DNA of 59,604 bases from Alphaproteobacteria bacterium (GTDB lineage: Bacteria > Pseudomonadota > Alphaproteobacteria > UBA9655): assembly GCA_019749915.1 (NCBI GenBank), contig JAIEPE010000039.1, forward strand, positions 1-59,604, read 5' to 3'. The notes below the pieces were generated by a model. It saw nothing but the letters and a program-made list of their open reading frames with translations. It was not told the origin of the DNA and searched no databases. Below, one piece after another: positions 37,269 through 46,990 of the stretch. Numbering within the stretch: the stretch's first letter is position 1; each line of letters begins with the position of its first letter. The position numbers were made by a program, and so were the translations under genes.

Positions 37269-38003
37269 TCAAGGTTTCAGCCACGTTGCGCCCATAAGAA
37301 GGGGGGCGTAAAGATCTTCTTCCATGGGAATAAGAATGCTTTGTTCTTCTGCAGAGGTAGGAGGACGCGTAAGGAAGGAAATCTTGGGTGCATCACTGAT
37401 AACAGCAAGAGGTGTTTGCTCATTTCCTTCTCCCATGACCAGCACTGCAGATGTCGCTAGTGCATCAAGAAGGTTGATTTGAGTTATACGCATGGACTTG
37501 TTATAAAGGTCAGGTTTTCCCACGTAGGAATAAAGAGGCTCAAATCCACACCACCCAAGAGCAATTCCTGTAACGCCGCGCCGCAGGGGGGTGGTGTGGC
37601 TATCAGTGATCATAATCCCTAAATGCTCAATGGAATGCTTTTGACGTACATAATTCCAAAGAGCTATAGCAGTATTCTGGATATCCTTAGGATATAAAAT
37701 ATAGACATCATCTCCATTTGATTCATCAATACCCGCTGAGGGAATCAGAATGTTATTCTTAAGAGTTAAATAAATGCCGTAAGGGTTTTCTCTCATTTGG
37801 GCAATGGCATCTGCTTCCTGCTTAATCAAGGCTTCTTTAGAAATACTTGCCTTTGGAAGAATATGTCCCTGGCAGATACTGATAATTTTCGATGTAATGA
37901 CGAGAATAGTTTTCTCCGAGATCGAAAAGAGGTGACGATCAAGAATATTCTCTAGTAACTCACCTGATTGAATGAGATGGGTTTTGATCGCCTGAACATG
38001 CAT
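37269..38003 (-). CDS. CofE-like gamma-glutamyl ligase
   Basis: 244 aa. Resembles F420-0:gamma-glutamyl ligase: VITSKIISICQGHILP, QMRENPYGIYLTLKNNILIPSAGIDESNG, MITDSHTTPLRRGVTGIALGWCGFEPL and SAVLVMGEGNEQTPLAVI all match conserved regions. In bacteria that lack F420 the family is often labelled a putative folate gamma-glutamate ligase. No other F420 gene is in the window. It may add glutamate to folate or another cofactor; this is family-based inference. Its gene points away from nudC, with repeat C copy 3 upstream. Confidence 0.8.
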   Translation of the reverse strand: MHVQAIKTHLIQSGELLENILDRHLFSISEKTILVITSKIISICQGHILPKASISKEALIKQEADAIAQMRENPYGIYLTLKNNILIPSAGIDESNGDDVYILYPKDIQNTAIALWNYVRQKHSIEHLGIMITDSHTTPLRRGVTGIALGWCGFEPLYSYVGKPDLYNKSMRITQINLLDALATSAVLVMGEGNEQTPLAVISDAPKISFLTRPPTSAEEQSILIPMEEDLYAPLLMGATWLKP

Positions 38004-38070
38004 GGGTATTTGTTGTCTCCTTAGATTTGCCTTGTATCATAATGCTTTTTTAATTTCATTACTGTTACTC

Positions 38071-38140
38071 TGGACCCCGCTGTCTAGCAGCGGGGCGTCG
38101 TGTGTGGTGCTAGTGACCCGCGACTTGATCGCGGGATCCA
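38071..38140. repeat. Palindromic repeat C, copy 3
   Basis: TGGACCCCGCTGTCTAGCAG followed by CGGGGCGTC, then a second unit TGACCCGCGACTTGATCGCGGGATCC. Sits between rpoD and the CofE-like gene, both on the minus strand. Confidence 0.85.
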
Positions 38141-38204
38141 CTTTGTAAGAGTTATTGAAGTTTTTTTTTATAGATGGTTCGATACGGCTTACAAATGACT
38201 TTTT

Positions 38205-40151
38205 TTAAGTATCCAAAAAGCTGCGAAGCTTGCGAGAACGGCTAGGGTGCTTAAGTTTACGCAAGGCCTTGGCTTCAATTTGACGGATACGTTCGCGAGT
38301 GACGGCAAACTGTTGGCCCACCTCTTCTAAGGTGTGGTCCGTATTCATACCGATACCAAATCGCATGCGTAAGACGCGTTCTTCACGGGGAGTAAGGCTC
38401 GCAAGGACGCGCGTTGTGGTTTCTCGCAAATTGGAAAGCACGGCTGCATCCACAGGCACGACAGCATTCTTATCTTCAATAAAGTCACCCAAATGACCGT
38501 CTTCCTCGTCTCCAATAGGAGTTTCAAGGCTGATCGGCTCTTTTGCGATTTTCATGACCTTGCGCACCTTATCAAGAGGCATCTTTAACTTATTAGCAAG
38601 TTCCTCTGGCGTGGGTTCTCGCCCAATTTCATGGAGCATTTGGCGAGAAGTCCGTACAAGTTTATTGATAGTTTCAATCATATGAACTGGAATACGGATA
38701 GTGCGTGCTTGGTCCGCAATGGAGCGGGTAATAGCTTGACGAATCCACCAAGTGGCATAAGTTGAAAACTTATAGCCACGCCTATATTCAAACTTATCAA
38801 CGGCTTTCATAAGGCCAATATTTCCTTCTTGGATGAGGTCCAAGAATTGAAGGCCGCGGTTGGTATATTTTTTTGCAATAGAAATCACAAGCCGAAGATT
38901 GGCTTCAATCATTTCTTTTTTCGCGCGACTTGAATCGCGTTCACCTTTTTGAACCATACTCACAATGCGCCTTAATTCGGAAATAGGAAGGCCTGCCTCA
39001 TCAGCAACTTCACCAATAGTTTTACGAATTTCGATGGCTTCATCCTTATGTTTTTCTAAAAACTTTTGCCAGCCCTTTCCAGAAAGGTCTTCAACTTTCT
39101 CAAACCATTCTGGGGCAAGTTCGCTTCCGTAATAATTTTCGAGGAAAACTTCTCTTCTTACACCTGAAGCTTCAGCAAGTCGTAATAGACGGCCCTCAAG
39201 ACCAACAAGTTTGCGGTTAAAGGTGTAGAGTTGCTCTACAAGCTGCTCAATACGAGAGGAGTTAAGGTGAATACCCTCCATCAAATCGATGAGCTTATTG
39301 CGGAAATCTTCATATTTTTTTTCAGTTGAAGAAGAGGCTGCTTTTCCTTCTTGAAGTGTCTTTAAACGTTGTTCTTGAAGTTTTCGAAGTTGTGTATAAG
39401 TTTTAGCGATTTGATCAAAGGTATCAACAACCTTGGGACGCAGAGAATCTTCCATAGCGGAGATGGAGAGACTGGCAGCATCTTCATCCCCAAAGCTATT
39501 TTCATCCTCTAAAGATTCCTCTTCAATCGCAGGGTCTGCTAGAAGAGCACTTTCTACAAAATTTTCTACATCGGGATCCTCATCAGAAGGATCCTTGGTA
39601 TAGGTTGATTCAATGTCGATAATATCCCTTAAAAGCATTTGATCTTTATTAAGAGCATCACGCCAGGTGACGATGGCACGGATGGTTAAAGGGCTTTCAC
39701 AAATAGCCCCAATCATCATTTCACGGCCGGATTCAATGCGTTTCGCAATTTCAATTTCCCCTTCACGGGAGAGAAGCTCAACAGTTCCCATTTCGCGGAG
39801 ATAAAGGCGAACCGGATCATCCGTTCTTCCTGCTTCACTAGCTTCAGCTGCGCCTTCAGTTTCATCCTCGTCCCCTTGCAGGGCACTTCTAGGCTTTTCT
39901 TCTTGGTCGGCCTCGTCGTCTTCAATAATATTGATGCCCATATCGGAAATCATGGACATAATGTCTTCAATTTGTTCTGAACTTAGTTTGTCTTCGGGCA
40001 GAATTTCATTAAGCTCTTCATAAGTGACATATCCCCGCTGTTTCCCTTGGGCGAGAAGTTGCTTAATCGCTTTCTCTCCTAAGGCAATATCCTTGGGATT
40101 TTTGTCATCATGATTTGTGGTCTCTGCAGTTGAACTTGCCATATTTGCCAT
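38205..40151 (-). CDS. rpoD: RNA polymerase primary sigma factor (sigma-70)
   Basis: 648 aa. Promoter-recognising subunit of RNA polymerase. Region 1.1 at the N-terminus ([20 protein letters not shown]) is followed by 1.2 ([11 protein letters not shown]), a long acidic non-conserved region, region 2 ([37 protein letters not shown]), region 3 and region 4 ([20 protein letters not shown]). All core motifs are intact. It starts about 60 bases after dnaG, giving the common dnaG-rpoD order of the macromolecular-synthesis operon. MASSTAE, three residues in, is an alternative start. Confidence 0.97.
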   Translation of the reverse strand: MANMASSTAETTNHDDKNPKDIALGEKAIKQLLAQGKQRGYVTYEELNEILPEDKLSSEQIEDIMSMISDMGINIIEDDEADQEEKPRSALQGDEDETEGAAEASEAGRTDDPVRLYLREMGTVELLSREGEIEIAKRIESGREMMIGAICESPLTIRAIVTWRDALNKDQMLLRDIIDIESTYTKDPSDEDPDVENFVESALLADPAIEEESLEDENSFGDEDAASLSISAMEDSLRPKVVDTFDQIAKTYTQLRKLQEQRLKTLQEGKAASSSTEKKYEDFRNKLIDLMEGIHLNSSRIEQLVEQLYTFNRKLVGLEGRLLRLAEASGVRREVFLENYYGSELAPEWFEKVEDLSGKGWQKFLEKHKDEAIEIRKTIGEVADEAGLPISELRRIVSMVQKGERDSSRAKKEMIEANLRLVISIAKKYTNRGLQFLDLIQEGNIGLMKAVDKFEYRRGYKFSTYATWWIRQAITRSIADQARTIRIPVHMIETINKLVRTSRQMLHEIGREPTPEELANKLKMPLDKVRKVMKIAKEPISLETPIGDEEDGHLGDFIEDKNAVVPVDAAVLSNLRETTTRVLASLTPREERVLRMRFGIGMNTDHTLEEVGQQFAVTRERIRQIEAKALRKLKHPSRSRKLRSFLDT

Positions 40152-40209
40152 TCAATCCATCCTTTAAATTTACTCAATACTAAATCATAAATTGTGCTCT
40201 ATATACAAC

Positions 40210-41958
40210 CTAATCGTGTAACATAGTGCTTTTTTTCAACATTTTAAAGCGTTGCCATGCCTCAGGAGACATTTCCTCCGCCAAGGAATCTCGTGCTGAA
40301 CGGAGATCATCCTTTGCTGAGTGCCTTTCAAGCCGACTAAAAATCTCCTTCCACCCCTCTCGCGCTTCTTCAAAAGAAGCAGAAGCTTTCGCAAAAGCTC
40401 CATGAAGGAGAACTTGAGGAGAGAGGAGCCTCTCTATCTCGTCTTCAAAGCCACACTTAAGAAGAAAATCCTTTAATGACTCTTCTTGAGAGGTGTTGTT
40501 TGCATAAAACTGCAAAATAACTTCTCGCATTTCGTGAAGTTGAGCTTCTTTAAATTCTAAAAAAGCTAAATCATCACTCGTCTCATCTAATAAATTGGGA
40601 TGATTTATAAGAATTGCAAGAAGAAGATGTTCATGAATTGATAATAAATTCACATTTTTTCGTTTTAAGGAAGTAAAATGAGTATTTCCCTCATTTTTTC
40701 TAACAATTTTTTTATAAAAAAGATCCTTAAAAGCAAAAAGATAATTTTTGCCAACGTCGCCATGCTTTATGGCCTGGGCCCAAAATGTATATTGTTGCTG
40801 CAGAGCTGTTTTCTTTTCAGGGGTGTCAAAGAGTTTGCCTTGGGTTAGAAACATCCATAGGGTATCGAGAAGAGATTGCGCACCTAAAAGAAGCTTTTGA
40901 AATTCAGTATTTTTACGAACTAAGCTATCGGGGTCTTCTCCTTGGGGGAGAAAAACAAATCTTAAGGAATATCCAGGTTTTAAAAGAGGTAATACCCTTT
41001 CAGCAGCCCGTGCAGCAGCTTTTAAACCTGCTGAATCTCCGTCAAAGCAAAGAATAGGCTCAGGGTCTAAGCGCCAAGCCAAAAGAATTTGATCTTCTGT
41101 AAGTGCTGTTCCTAAGGGCGCAACAGCGCCTTTATAGCCTGCTTGGTGAAGCGAAATAACATCCATATACCCTTCCACGATGAGGAGGGGCTCGGAGGTT
41201 GCTTTTTCTTTAGCAAAACCATAGCCATAGAGTAACTTTCCTTTGGAAAAAAGCGAAGTTTCAGGAGAATTGAGATATTTAGGCTCTCCTTTATTTAAAA
41301 GGCGGCCACCAAAAGCGACTATTTGCTTTTTTGTATTGTGGATAGGAAACATCAAGCGTCCACGGAAACGGTCATAGGGAGCCTTCTTCTCTTCCCCTTG
41401 AGCCGAAAGGCCCGTCTCTAAAAGCACGCTTTCAGCAAAGCCTTTAGCTTTTAAGTGTTCTTCCAGGGTATGATATCCCTCAGGAGCATAGCCCAGCTGA
41501 AATTTTTGAAGCGTTTCTGGTCGTATTCTTCGGGATTCGGTATAGCGTAAAGCCTCAATGAATTTTCCTTGAACTAAATTTTTTTGATACCACAGATTAG
41601 CTTCTTGAAGAGCTTCTAAAAGAGGGGTGAGATTTTCTTTTGGTTCTTCACTACGACCTATCATCTCAGCAGGTACTGTCAACCCTGCACGAGCGGCCAG
41701 CTCTTTGACAGCTTCCATAAAAGTGAGTTTGTGGATTTCAGTGAGAAAGCGAATGACATCTCCATGGGCGCCGCAACCAAAGCAATGGTAGAATTCCTTT
41801 TCATTATTTACCGTAAAGGAAGGTGTTTTTTCATGATGAAAGGGACAGAGTCCATGATATTCGCGCCCTTTACGCGTCAATTTGACTCTTTCGCCAATAA
41901 TTTCCGATAGGGAAAGGCGCGAGCGCAATGTATCTAAGAATTTATCGCGAGCTAGCAA
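40210..41958 (-). CDS. dnaG: DNA primase
   Basis: 582 aa. Makes RNA primers at the replication fork. The CHC2 zinc finger is visible: CPFHHEKTPSF with CFGCGAHGDV at about 38-70. The TOPRIM domain holds LLIVEGYMDVISLHQAG and CFDGDSAGLKAAARAA. The C-terminal DnaB-binding region is helical and divergent. The gene leads into rpoD on the same strand. The PCuAC gene follows the upstream side at 41987 and also reads leftward, 28 bases away. Confidence 0.96.
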   Translation of the reverse strand: MLARDKFLDTLRSRLSLSEIIGERVKLTRKGREYHGLCPFHHEKTPSFTVNNEKEFYHCFGCGAHGDVIRFLTEIHKLTFMEAVKELAARAGLTVPAEMIGRSEEPKENLTPLLEALQEANLWYQKNLVQGKFIEALRYTESRRIRPETLQKFQLGYAPEGYHTLEEHLKAKGFAESVLLETGLSAQGEEKKAPYDRFRGRLMFPIHNTKKQIVAFGGRLLNKGEPKYLNSPETSLFSKGKLLYGYGFAKEKATSEPLLIVEGYMDVISLHQAGYKGAVAPLGTALTEDQILLAWRLDPEPILCFDGDSAGLKAAARAAERVLPLLKPGYSLRFVFLPQGEDPDSLVRKNTEFQKLLLGAQSLLDTLWMFLTQGKLFDTPEKKTALQQQYTFWAQAIKHGDVGKNYLFAFKDLFYKKIVRKNEGNTHFTSLKRKNVNLLSIHEHLLLAILINHPNLLDETSDDLAFLEFKEAQLHEMREVILQFYANNTSQEESLKDFLLKCGFEDEIERLLSPQVLLHGAFAKASASFEEAREGWKEIFSRLERHSAKDDLRSARDSLAEEMSPEAWQRFKMLKKSTMLHD

Positions 41959-41986
41959 TGTAAACCTTTTCTAAGTGAGTTGTTCT

Positions 41987-42403
41987 TTATTGGGCCTTTA
42001 CAGGAGCCATGAGTTGAAGTTCTTTCCCATCACTAAACACAAGGGTAAGAGGAACATCTTTTTGTCCCTCTGTGAGGGGAGTCTGAAGGGCCATAAGCAT
42101 GATATGAGTTCCTCCTGGCTCTAAAGAGACGTTCCCTTTTGCAGGGATGTGTATGGTGGAAATTTCTTGCATTTGCTTTCTTCCCTCCACATCAGCAATT
42201 TCATGTAATTCAGCCCTTGCAGAAACAGGGGAAGAAACATTAATGAGGGAGACATTCGAGTCTGAAGTATTGCTGAGTTTCATATAGGCAGCCGTGTTAG
42301 AGCCGGTTGAAGCCCGAACCCAAAGGTCTTGGACTTGAATTTCAGCAAGAGCTGCCGTACTTATCAGGCTGGTCGCAAGAAGGAACGTGAAATATTTTTT
42401 CAT
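41987..42403 (-). CDS. PCuAC family periplasmic copper chaperone
   Basis: 138 aa with a signal peptide (KKYFTFLLATSLISTAALA). The copper-binding H(M)x10Mx21HxM-type motif is seen as ELHEI, GRKQMQEI and GGTHIMLM. Such proteins bind Cu(I) and pass it to the CuA site of cytochrome oxidase, usually with Sco. The Sco protein at 26138 is the likely partner though encoded 15 kb away. It starts 10 bases after the stop of an MFS gene on the same strand, so it may be on that transcript. Confidence 0.9.
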   Translation of the reverse strand: MKKYFTFLLATSLISTAALAEIQVQDLWVRASTGSNTAAYMKLSNTSDSNVSLINVSSPVSARAELHEIADVEGRKQMQEISTIHIPAKGNVSLEPGGTHIMLMALQTPLTEGQKDVPLTLVFSDGKELQLMAPVKAQ

Positions 42404-42413
42404 TTTTTTACCT

Positions 42414-43718
42414 TCATTTTGTGTATTGTTCTTTTATAAGAAAAACCACAAAACAAGCCAAAAGTAAAGAAATGCTAACAGAGCTGAGAGCGAAAGCAAA
42501 ATCCATAGAATCATAGACGCGGACGCCATTGAGCATTTTTCCACCCGAACTATGATCCAAAAGCCATCCAATGAAAGGTTGAAAGATAACCCCACTTAAC
42601 ATGCACATCATATTATGGAATCCCCCAGCAGTTCCGCTGGCAGATAAGGGGTTAAGTGCACAGGTCATGGAGAAAGCGAGAAACTGTCCCCCTAAGAAAA
42701 AACCTCCCAAAAACAAGAAGGATGTTAAAAGCCAAAGGGGCAAGTTGGGAACATAAAAAATAGTCGCCAGACAAATTAAAGCACCGAAAGCTGAAATAAA
42801 AACAGGAGTTTTATAAGCATTTAAGCGTTGACAGAGAAAGGGAAAGAGCGGCGCCCCGAGGCCTACTCCCACATACATGGCGGAAACAATGCCGCCTGCA
42901 GTTGATTTATCTAACTGATAAGCAGACATCAGGAAAGGGGGACCCCAAAGGTCAGCAAATCCGGAAAGAGGGAGGTACATAAATCCCCCATATAAGGCAA
43001 TAAGCCAACTTTGGGGTTTGTTGATTACCACAGCAATACTTTTCAAAATGCTTGAAGAGGGAAGGTGGTGTTCCTTGTCTCCATGACTTTTTAAGATAAT
43101 TTCTTCTAAGTGATCGGGCGCTTTATCTCGAACAATGCTCCAGGCGGCAAAGGCAAGACCAAATCCCGCAAAAGCAATAAACCACATGGCTTCTCGCCAT
43201 CCAGAAACCTGCACAAGCCATCCCATAGGATATCCTGCCGAGACGCCTCCCACAGTTCCTAAAAGGAGAGTGAGCCCTACGACAAAGGGAAGCTTATGAG
43301 AAGGAAACCACAGGGTGCCGAGCTTAAGGCAGCTTAAAAAGGCAAAGGCAGAACCAGCACCAATCATGCCGCGTCCAAATGCGGCGACATAAAGAGTATC
43401 GGCGGTAGAAAAAACAAGGGCACCCAAACTACATAAAATGGCAGCAAAAGTGAGGAGACGCCGCGGTTTAAAGCGATCCATGAGGGTACCGACAGGGATT
43501 TGAAGGGCCGAATAGGTATAATAGTAAAATCCAGTTAAGGTTCCTAAGGCACACCCATCCACCTGAAAGGATGCCATCAGGTCTTCTGCCATGACACCTG
43601 GAGAAACACGTAGCATAAATTGATAGCAGTAAAAAAAAGCGGCACATCCCCAAATAATCCAACTTTTTGAAAGAAAGAGAGGAACAGACTTTGTTGTGAT
43701 TGAAGTGGAATTTGTCAT
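42414..43718 (-). CDS. MFS transporter, Pht-like (copy 1)
   Basis: 434 aa from ATG 43718 (MTNSTSITT); about twelve helices. The N-terminus WIIWGCAAFFYCYQFMLRVSPGVMAEDLM with QIPVGTLMDRFKPRRLLTFA resembles the phagosomal amino acid transporter (Pht/Fpt) group of intracellular bacteria; this rests on motif memory. A paralogue lies upstream at 43950 and the two align along their length (LRVSPxVM, GAGSAFxFLSCxKLGTLWFP, GGxHNMMCMLSG versus QNLVSMTSG). The substrate is unknown; amino acid or nucleoside uptake is plausible (inference). Confidence 0.85.
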   Translation of the reverse strand: MTNSTSITTKSVPLFLSKSWIIWGCAAFFYCYQFMLRVSPGVMAEDLMASFQVDGCALGTLTGFYYYTYSALQIPVGTLMDRFKPRRLLTFAAILCSLGALVFSTADTLYVAAFGRGMIGAGSAFAFLSCLKLGTLWFPSHKLPFVVGLTLLLGTVGGVSAGYPMGWLVQVSGWREAMWFIAFAGFGLAFAAWSIVRDKAPDHLEEIILKSHGDKEHHLPSSSILKSIAVVINKPQSWLIALYGGFMYLPLSGFADLWGPPFLMSAYQLDKSTAGGIVSAMYVGVGLGAPLFPFLCQRLNAYKTPVFISAFGALICLATIFYVPNLPLWLLTSFLFLGGFFLGGQFLAFSMTCALNPLSASGTAGGFHNMMCMLSGVIFQPFIGWLLDHSSGGKMLNGVRVYDSMDFAFALSSVSISLLLACFVVFLIKEQYTK

Positions 43719-43871
43719 AACACCTATCAATTTTCTATTTAAAAACAGAGTTAAGATTAGCGGTCCTTTTTTGAGGGGTCAATCGGGAAATTTTTTTGAA
43801 CGCAGATGACCTCATGAAAATTTTCAATCTTTTTTAATGACAGAAGCTGATTTATCAGTTGTGATAGGATC

Positions 43872-43895
43872 ACCTCTCCCACAACGGGGAGAGGT
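43872..43895. repeat. Perfect 9-bp stem hairpin between the two MFS genes
   Basis: ACCTCTCCC pairs perfectly with GGGAGAGGT around ACAACG. A runs follow on the plus strand, and on the minus strand a T run precedes the hairpin instead of following it, so it is not a typical terminator for the minus-strand genes. It could be a REP-like element or control the downstream gene. Confidence 0.6.
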
Positions 43896-43949
43896 AAAAA
43901 AACTTTATTTTTCTTATAAATTTTCATGAGGTGTCCCTGTTTTTGAACG

Positions 43950-45230
43950 TCACTCCCGTTCCGGGTAGGCTTCCTTAATGAAAATGACTGCTAAAGTGGC
44001 CAAAACTAAAGCGATAATGAGGCTTGTCAAGGCCATTTGATAAGCTGCTGGTGAATAAAGGCGAATACCATTTTCAGTAGCGCTCTCCCAGAAAAGATCC
44101 AAAAGCCATCCAATAAGAGGTTGTAAAAGAATGCCACTTGTCATGGAAACAAGGTTCTGAAAACCTGAGGCCATACCGCTGACAGAAAGAGGGTTGATCT
44201 CGCAGACCACAGAAAAAGCCATGAATTGCCCTCCCATCATGAGCCCTGAGAAAAAAAGAACTACTATGGCAAAAGAAGGCGTCAAAATAGGGCTATAAAT
44301 GATAATTGCGAAGGCACAAAGGGCGCCTAGGGAAGCGCAAAACAGAGCTACTTTAAATCGTTTTAAGTAATCAGAGAGAAAAGCAAAAAGAGGTGTTCCG
44401 AGTCCAACACCCAAATAAAGTAGAGTTGTCGCGAGAGAAGCGGATTGTTTATCCATATGATGAACTTGGGTTAAAAAAGGGACTCCCCACATATCCGCAA
44501 AACCTGCGATAGGCACGTACATCATGAAGCCATAGATGGCAAGAAGCCAGGTTTGGGGTTTTTGTATAATAATGATTAAGCCTTTCCAAAGGCTCAACTT
44601 GGGGCTTCCAATAGCATGATGTTGGTTGATATAATTTTCCAAAATCTTTGGAGGGTGATCACGCACGATGAAAGCTGCGAGGAGAGCGATGAAAGTACCT
44701 CCAAGAGCCGTTAACCAAATGGCTTCTCGCCAACCAAAGGCATCCACCAAAAAAGACATGGGGTAGCTTCCAGACATGCCGCCTGCAGTTCCTAAAAGGA
44801 GGGTAAAGCCTACAATAATAGAGATATGTTGGGGAGGAAACCAAAGGGTTCCCAACTTCATACAACTTAAAAATCCAAAGGCAGAGCCAGCACCAATAAG
44901 AAATCGGCTGATTGAAGCCATAAGAACTGTATCGGCTGAGGCAAAGAGAAAACTTCCTCCTGTGCAAGTTAGGGCGGCACATACTAATAGGCGTCGAGGC
45001 CCAAATTTGTCCAAGAGACTTCCTACAGGAAGTTGAAATCCTGCATATCCATAGAAGTAAAAGGAACTTAAAAGTCCTAACGTACAAGCATCTACATGCA
45101 GGTCAGTCATTAATTCGTGTGTCATTACACTTGGTGAGACACGGAGGAGGAACTGATAACAAAAAAAGAGGGCAGCACACGCCCAAACAATCCAACTACG
45201 GGCTAAGGAGGGAATCATGGTTTTACTCAA
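43950..45230 (-). CDS. MFS transporter, Pht-like (copy 2)
   Basis: 426 aa. WIVWACAALFFCYQFLLRVSPSVM and QLPVGSLLDKFGPRRLLVCA mirror the neighbour at 42414-43718; YPMSFLVDAFGWREAIWL and INPLSVSGMASGFQNLV are also shared. Sequence similarity across the whole length points to tandem duplication followed by divergence, suggesting different substrates. About 230 bases with a hairpin separate the two, so they may be transcribed separately. Start at 45230 leaves about 100 bases to tRNA-Gly on the opposite strand. Confidence 0.85.
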   Translation of the reverse strand: MSKTMIPSLARSWIVWACAALFFCYQFLLRVSPSVMTHELMTDLHVDACTLGLLSSFYFYGYAGFQLPVGSLLDKFGPRRLLVCAALTCTGGSFLFASADTVLMASISRFLIGAGSAFGFLSCMKLGTLWFPPQHISIIVGFTLLLGTAGGMSGSYPMSFLVDAFGWREAIWLTALGGTFIALLAAFIVRDHPPKILENYINQHHAIGSPKLSLWKGLIIIIQKPQTWLLAIYGFMMYVPIAGFADMWGVPFLTQVHHMDKQSASLATTLLYLGVGLGTPLFAFLSDYLKRFKVALFCASLGALCAFAIIIYSPILTPSFAIVVLFFSGLMMGGQFMAFSVVCEINPLSVSGMASGFQNLVSMTSGILLQPLIGWLLDLFWESATENGIRLYSPAAYQMALTSLIIALVLATLAVIFIKEAYPERE

Positions 45231-45328
45231 TAGTGTTGTTTAATATGTTTTAAGCCTATCGAATAGAATTCCTTCTGTAAAGTGGGGGCTTGCAGCGTTA
45301 TGGAATCTTTCGTATAAACCTGTATAAG

Positions 45329-45402
45329 GCGGGTGTAGCTCAATGGTAGAGCAGAAGCTTCCCAAGCTCCAGACGAGGGTTCGATTCCCTTCACCCGCTC
45401 CA
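45329..45402 (+). tRNA. tRNA-Gly (CCC)
   Basis: Acceptor GCGGGTG/CACCCGC, D-arm GCTCAATGGTAGAGC, anticodon loop TTCCCAA with anticodon CCC, T-arm GAGGGTTCGATTCCC and encoded CCA. The anticodon stem GAAGC/GCTCC carries one A-C mismatch; otherwise the cloverleaf is good and close in order to E. coli tRNA-Gly(CCC). Confidence 0.94.
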
Positions 45403-45422
45403 GCCTTGTGGAGTTTTTTAGT

Positions 45423-45710
45423 ATGAAAAAACTTGTTTTTTTATTGCCTTTGATGAGTATTATTTCAGCGTGCACTCCACTAAGTCGTGAGGAGCAATTA
45501 GCTCTTTTTCACTCTCGCTGTATAGACTATGGGTACGTCCAAGGCACACAGGAATTTGATAAGTGTCTGGCAAGACAAGAAAGTCGGCATCAGCAACGCT
45601 CTCTTCGTATGCGGGTGAATAGGGCGGATGACCTTAGTTTCCTTGAAAAAGAAACTCTTCGTCAGCAGGAACTCAAGATGAAGGAGAAACAAGAGAGTTC
45701 TGGATCGTAG
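45423..45710 (+). CDS. Small lipoprotein of unknown function
   Basis: 95 aa from ATG 45423; the frame extends 5 codons to GTG 45408. Lipoprotein signal MKKLVFLLPLMSIISAC with lipobox Cys17, then a charged helix with a CIDYGYVQGTQEFDKCL motif and an Arg/Gln/Glu-rich tail. Small lipoproteins with C..YGx..GT..F..C are seen in several proteobacteria, but no function is known to me. It begins 20 bases after tRNA-Gly; no clear ribosome-binding site. Confidence 0.65.
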   Translation: MKKLVFLLPLMSIISACTPLSREEQLALFHSRCIDYGYVQGTQEFDKCLARQESRHQQRSLRMRVNRADDLSFLEKETLRQQELKMKEKQESSGS

Positions 45711-45773
45711 TCTTCTTGTCCATTCTTATTTTTATAACGTCCTGTTTCTGCATTTTTTTATATGGCTGTATTC

Positions 45774-45802
45774 CTGGACCCCGTGGCTTGACAGCGGGAT
45801 CT
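45774..45802. repeat. Palindromic repeat C, copy 4 (single unit)
   Basis: CTGGACCCCGTGGCTTGACA followed by GCGGGATCT. It is one half-unit, matching the third unit of copy 1, in the 372-base gap between the small lipoprotein gene and the gene at 46083. Confidence 0.75.
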
Positions 45803-45844
45803 AGGAGAACAGCACCTTAGATTCGCGATTAAACCACGAGTTGT

Positions 45845-45943
45845 TGAGTCCCCCTCGTGTAACTCGGGGTCTCAGGATAACATCTCTTTGTATTTATTAG
45901 ACGAATGTCATCCTGAGGAGCCCTTTAGGGCGAGCTCAGGATC
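45845..45943. repeat. Palindromic repeat A, copy 3 (double unit)
   Basis: Left unit TGAGTCCCCCTCGTG...GGGGTCTCAGGAT, right unit GTCATCCTGAGGAGCC...GGCGAGCTCAGGATCT, facing each other. Together with repeat C copy 4 it accounts for most of the 372-base gap. Confidence 0.85.
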
Positions 45944-46082
45944 TATTCAATAACATAGTTGATCCAATTTTAGGAAGGTCCATGAAGTTTTTTTGTATAG
46001 GAATTTGTTGCATAAGTTAAGGTGGATAAAGCTAGAAGCCGCTGGTAAGGTTTCCTGAAAATTATTAAGGTTCTTAAAATTC

Positions 46083-46799
46083 ATGACCCAAAGGATTTTT
46101 ACATTTAATGTTGCGCCAATAAGAAGGGGACTCCTTCTTTCATTGCTGAGTTTTTTCTTTTTCAAAATTTGCCATGCTTCTCTCAACAAAGTTCCCGAAG
46201 AATCACAGATTATGGAGTCCATTTTAGTTGAAGGCATAAAAGAAAAAAGTTGGCGCGATTTATCAACTTTAATTTTGATTAAGGATTTTACATATCAAAA
46301 GTTGAAAGACTATGCAAAAAAAAATGAAGTCTTTGCCAAGGAGTTAATGTTTGGCACAGACGAAGGTGAAAATGTATCAAAAGATGATGTGGATATAATA
46401 CGCCTTGAAAATGGGTATCTTTTGCTAACGGTCTCAGCAATCGACATAGGGCCAAAGCAGAATGAATTGTACTTCTTTTTGATTCACAACGGTAAAAGTG
46501 ATTGGATTCCGCTTCAGTTTGACTTTACCAAGAAAGAAAAGGGATATAAACCTTGGTCACTCATGTGTGATAAAGTTGAGTATGAGGCTCCCTTTCTAAA
46601 GATTCACTCTCGTGGTACGCCTGAAAGCTGTGCTGAGTGCGGCGATACAGATGTTTTCTTATCTCAGGATGGCTCTTTTAAGCTTGTTCGTACCTTACGC
46701 GCATTTATTGATAAGGAAAGATTATATAAAGATTTAGACAAAGGGCTGGATGGAGATTATCTCAATTATATTAAAGAGGAGGTAATCTTATATCAATAA
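46083..46799 (+). CDS. Hypothetical exported protein
   Basis: 238 aa. A basic stretch (APIRRG) and hydrophobic core (LLLSLLSFFFF) before HAS suggest a signal peptide. The mature part has an acidic middle (MFGTDEGENVSKDDVDIIRL), a beta-rich region and two Cys pairs of note (MCDKVEY and SCAECGD). No family is recognised. The gene is AT-rich against its neighbours, alone in its direction and flanked by repeat A copy 3 on the left, so transfer is possible. No clear ribosome-binding site. Confidence 0.6.
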   Translation: MTQRIFTFNVAPIRRGLLLSLLSFFFFKICHASLNKVPEESQIMESILVEGIKEKSWRDLSTLILIKDFTYQKLKDYAKKNEVFAKELMFGTDEGENVSKDDVDIIRLENGYLLLTVSAIDIGPKQNELYFFLIHNGKSDWIPLQFDFTKKEKGYKPWSLMCDKVEYEAPFLKIHSRGTPESCAECGDTDVFLSQDGSFKLVRTLRAFIDKERLYKDLDKGLDGDYLNYIKEEVILYQ

Positions 46800-46990
46800 G
46801 AGCTAATTTACTCTTGCTCAGATTTATCTTATTCTTGCCCCTAAGAAAGGATATTGTAAATTCAAAGTCTGATGATGAAATTGCAATATGCTAAATATGA
46901 ATACTCTAAAGAGCATTTTGTTTTCTTATGAGTGAATAAAAAAACTCACTCCCCATTATGAATCACTAGCAGCTGAGGTTGGATTGCTAA

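Noticed and set aside
43872-43895. Rho-independent terminator for the MFS genes
   Set aside because: The stem is perfect but lacks a T run on the proper (minus-strand) side, so it is listed as a repeat/hairpin only.
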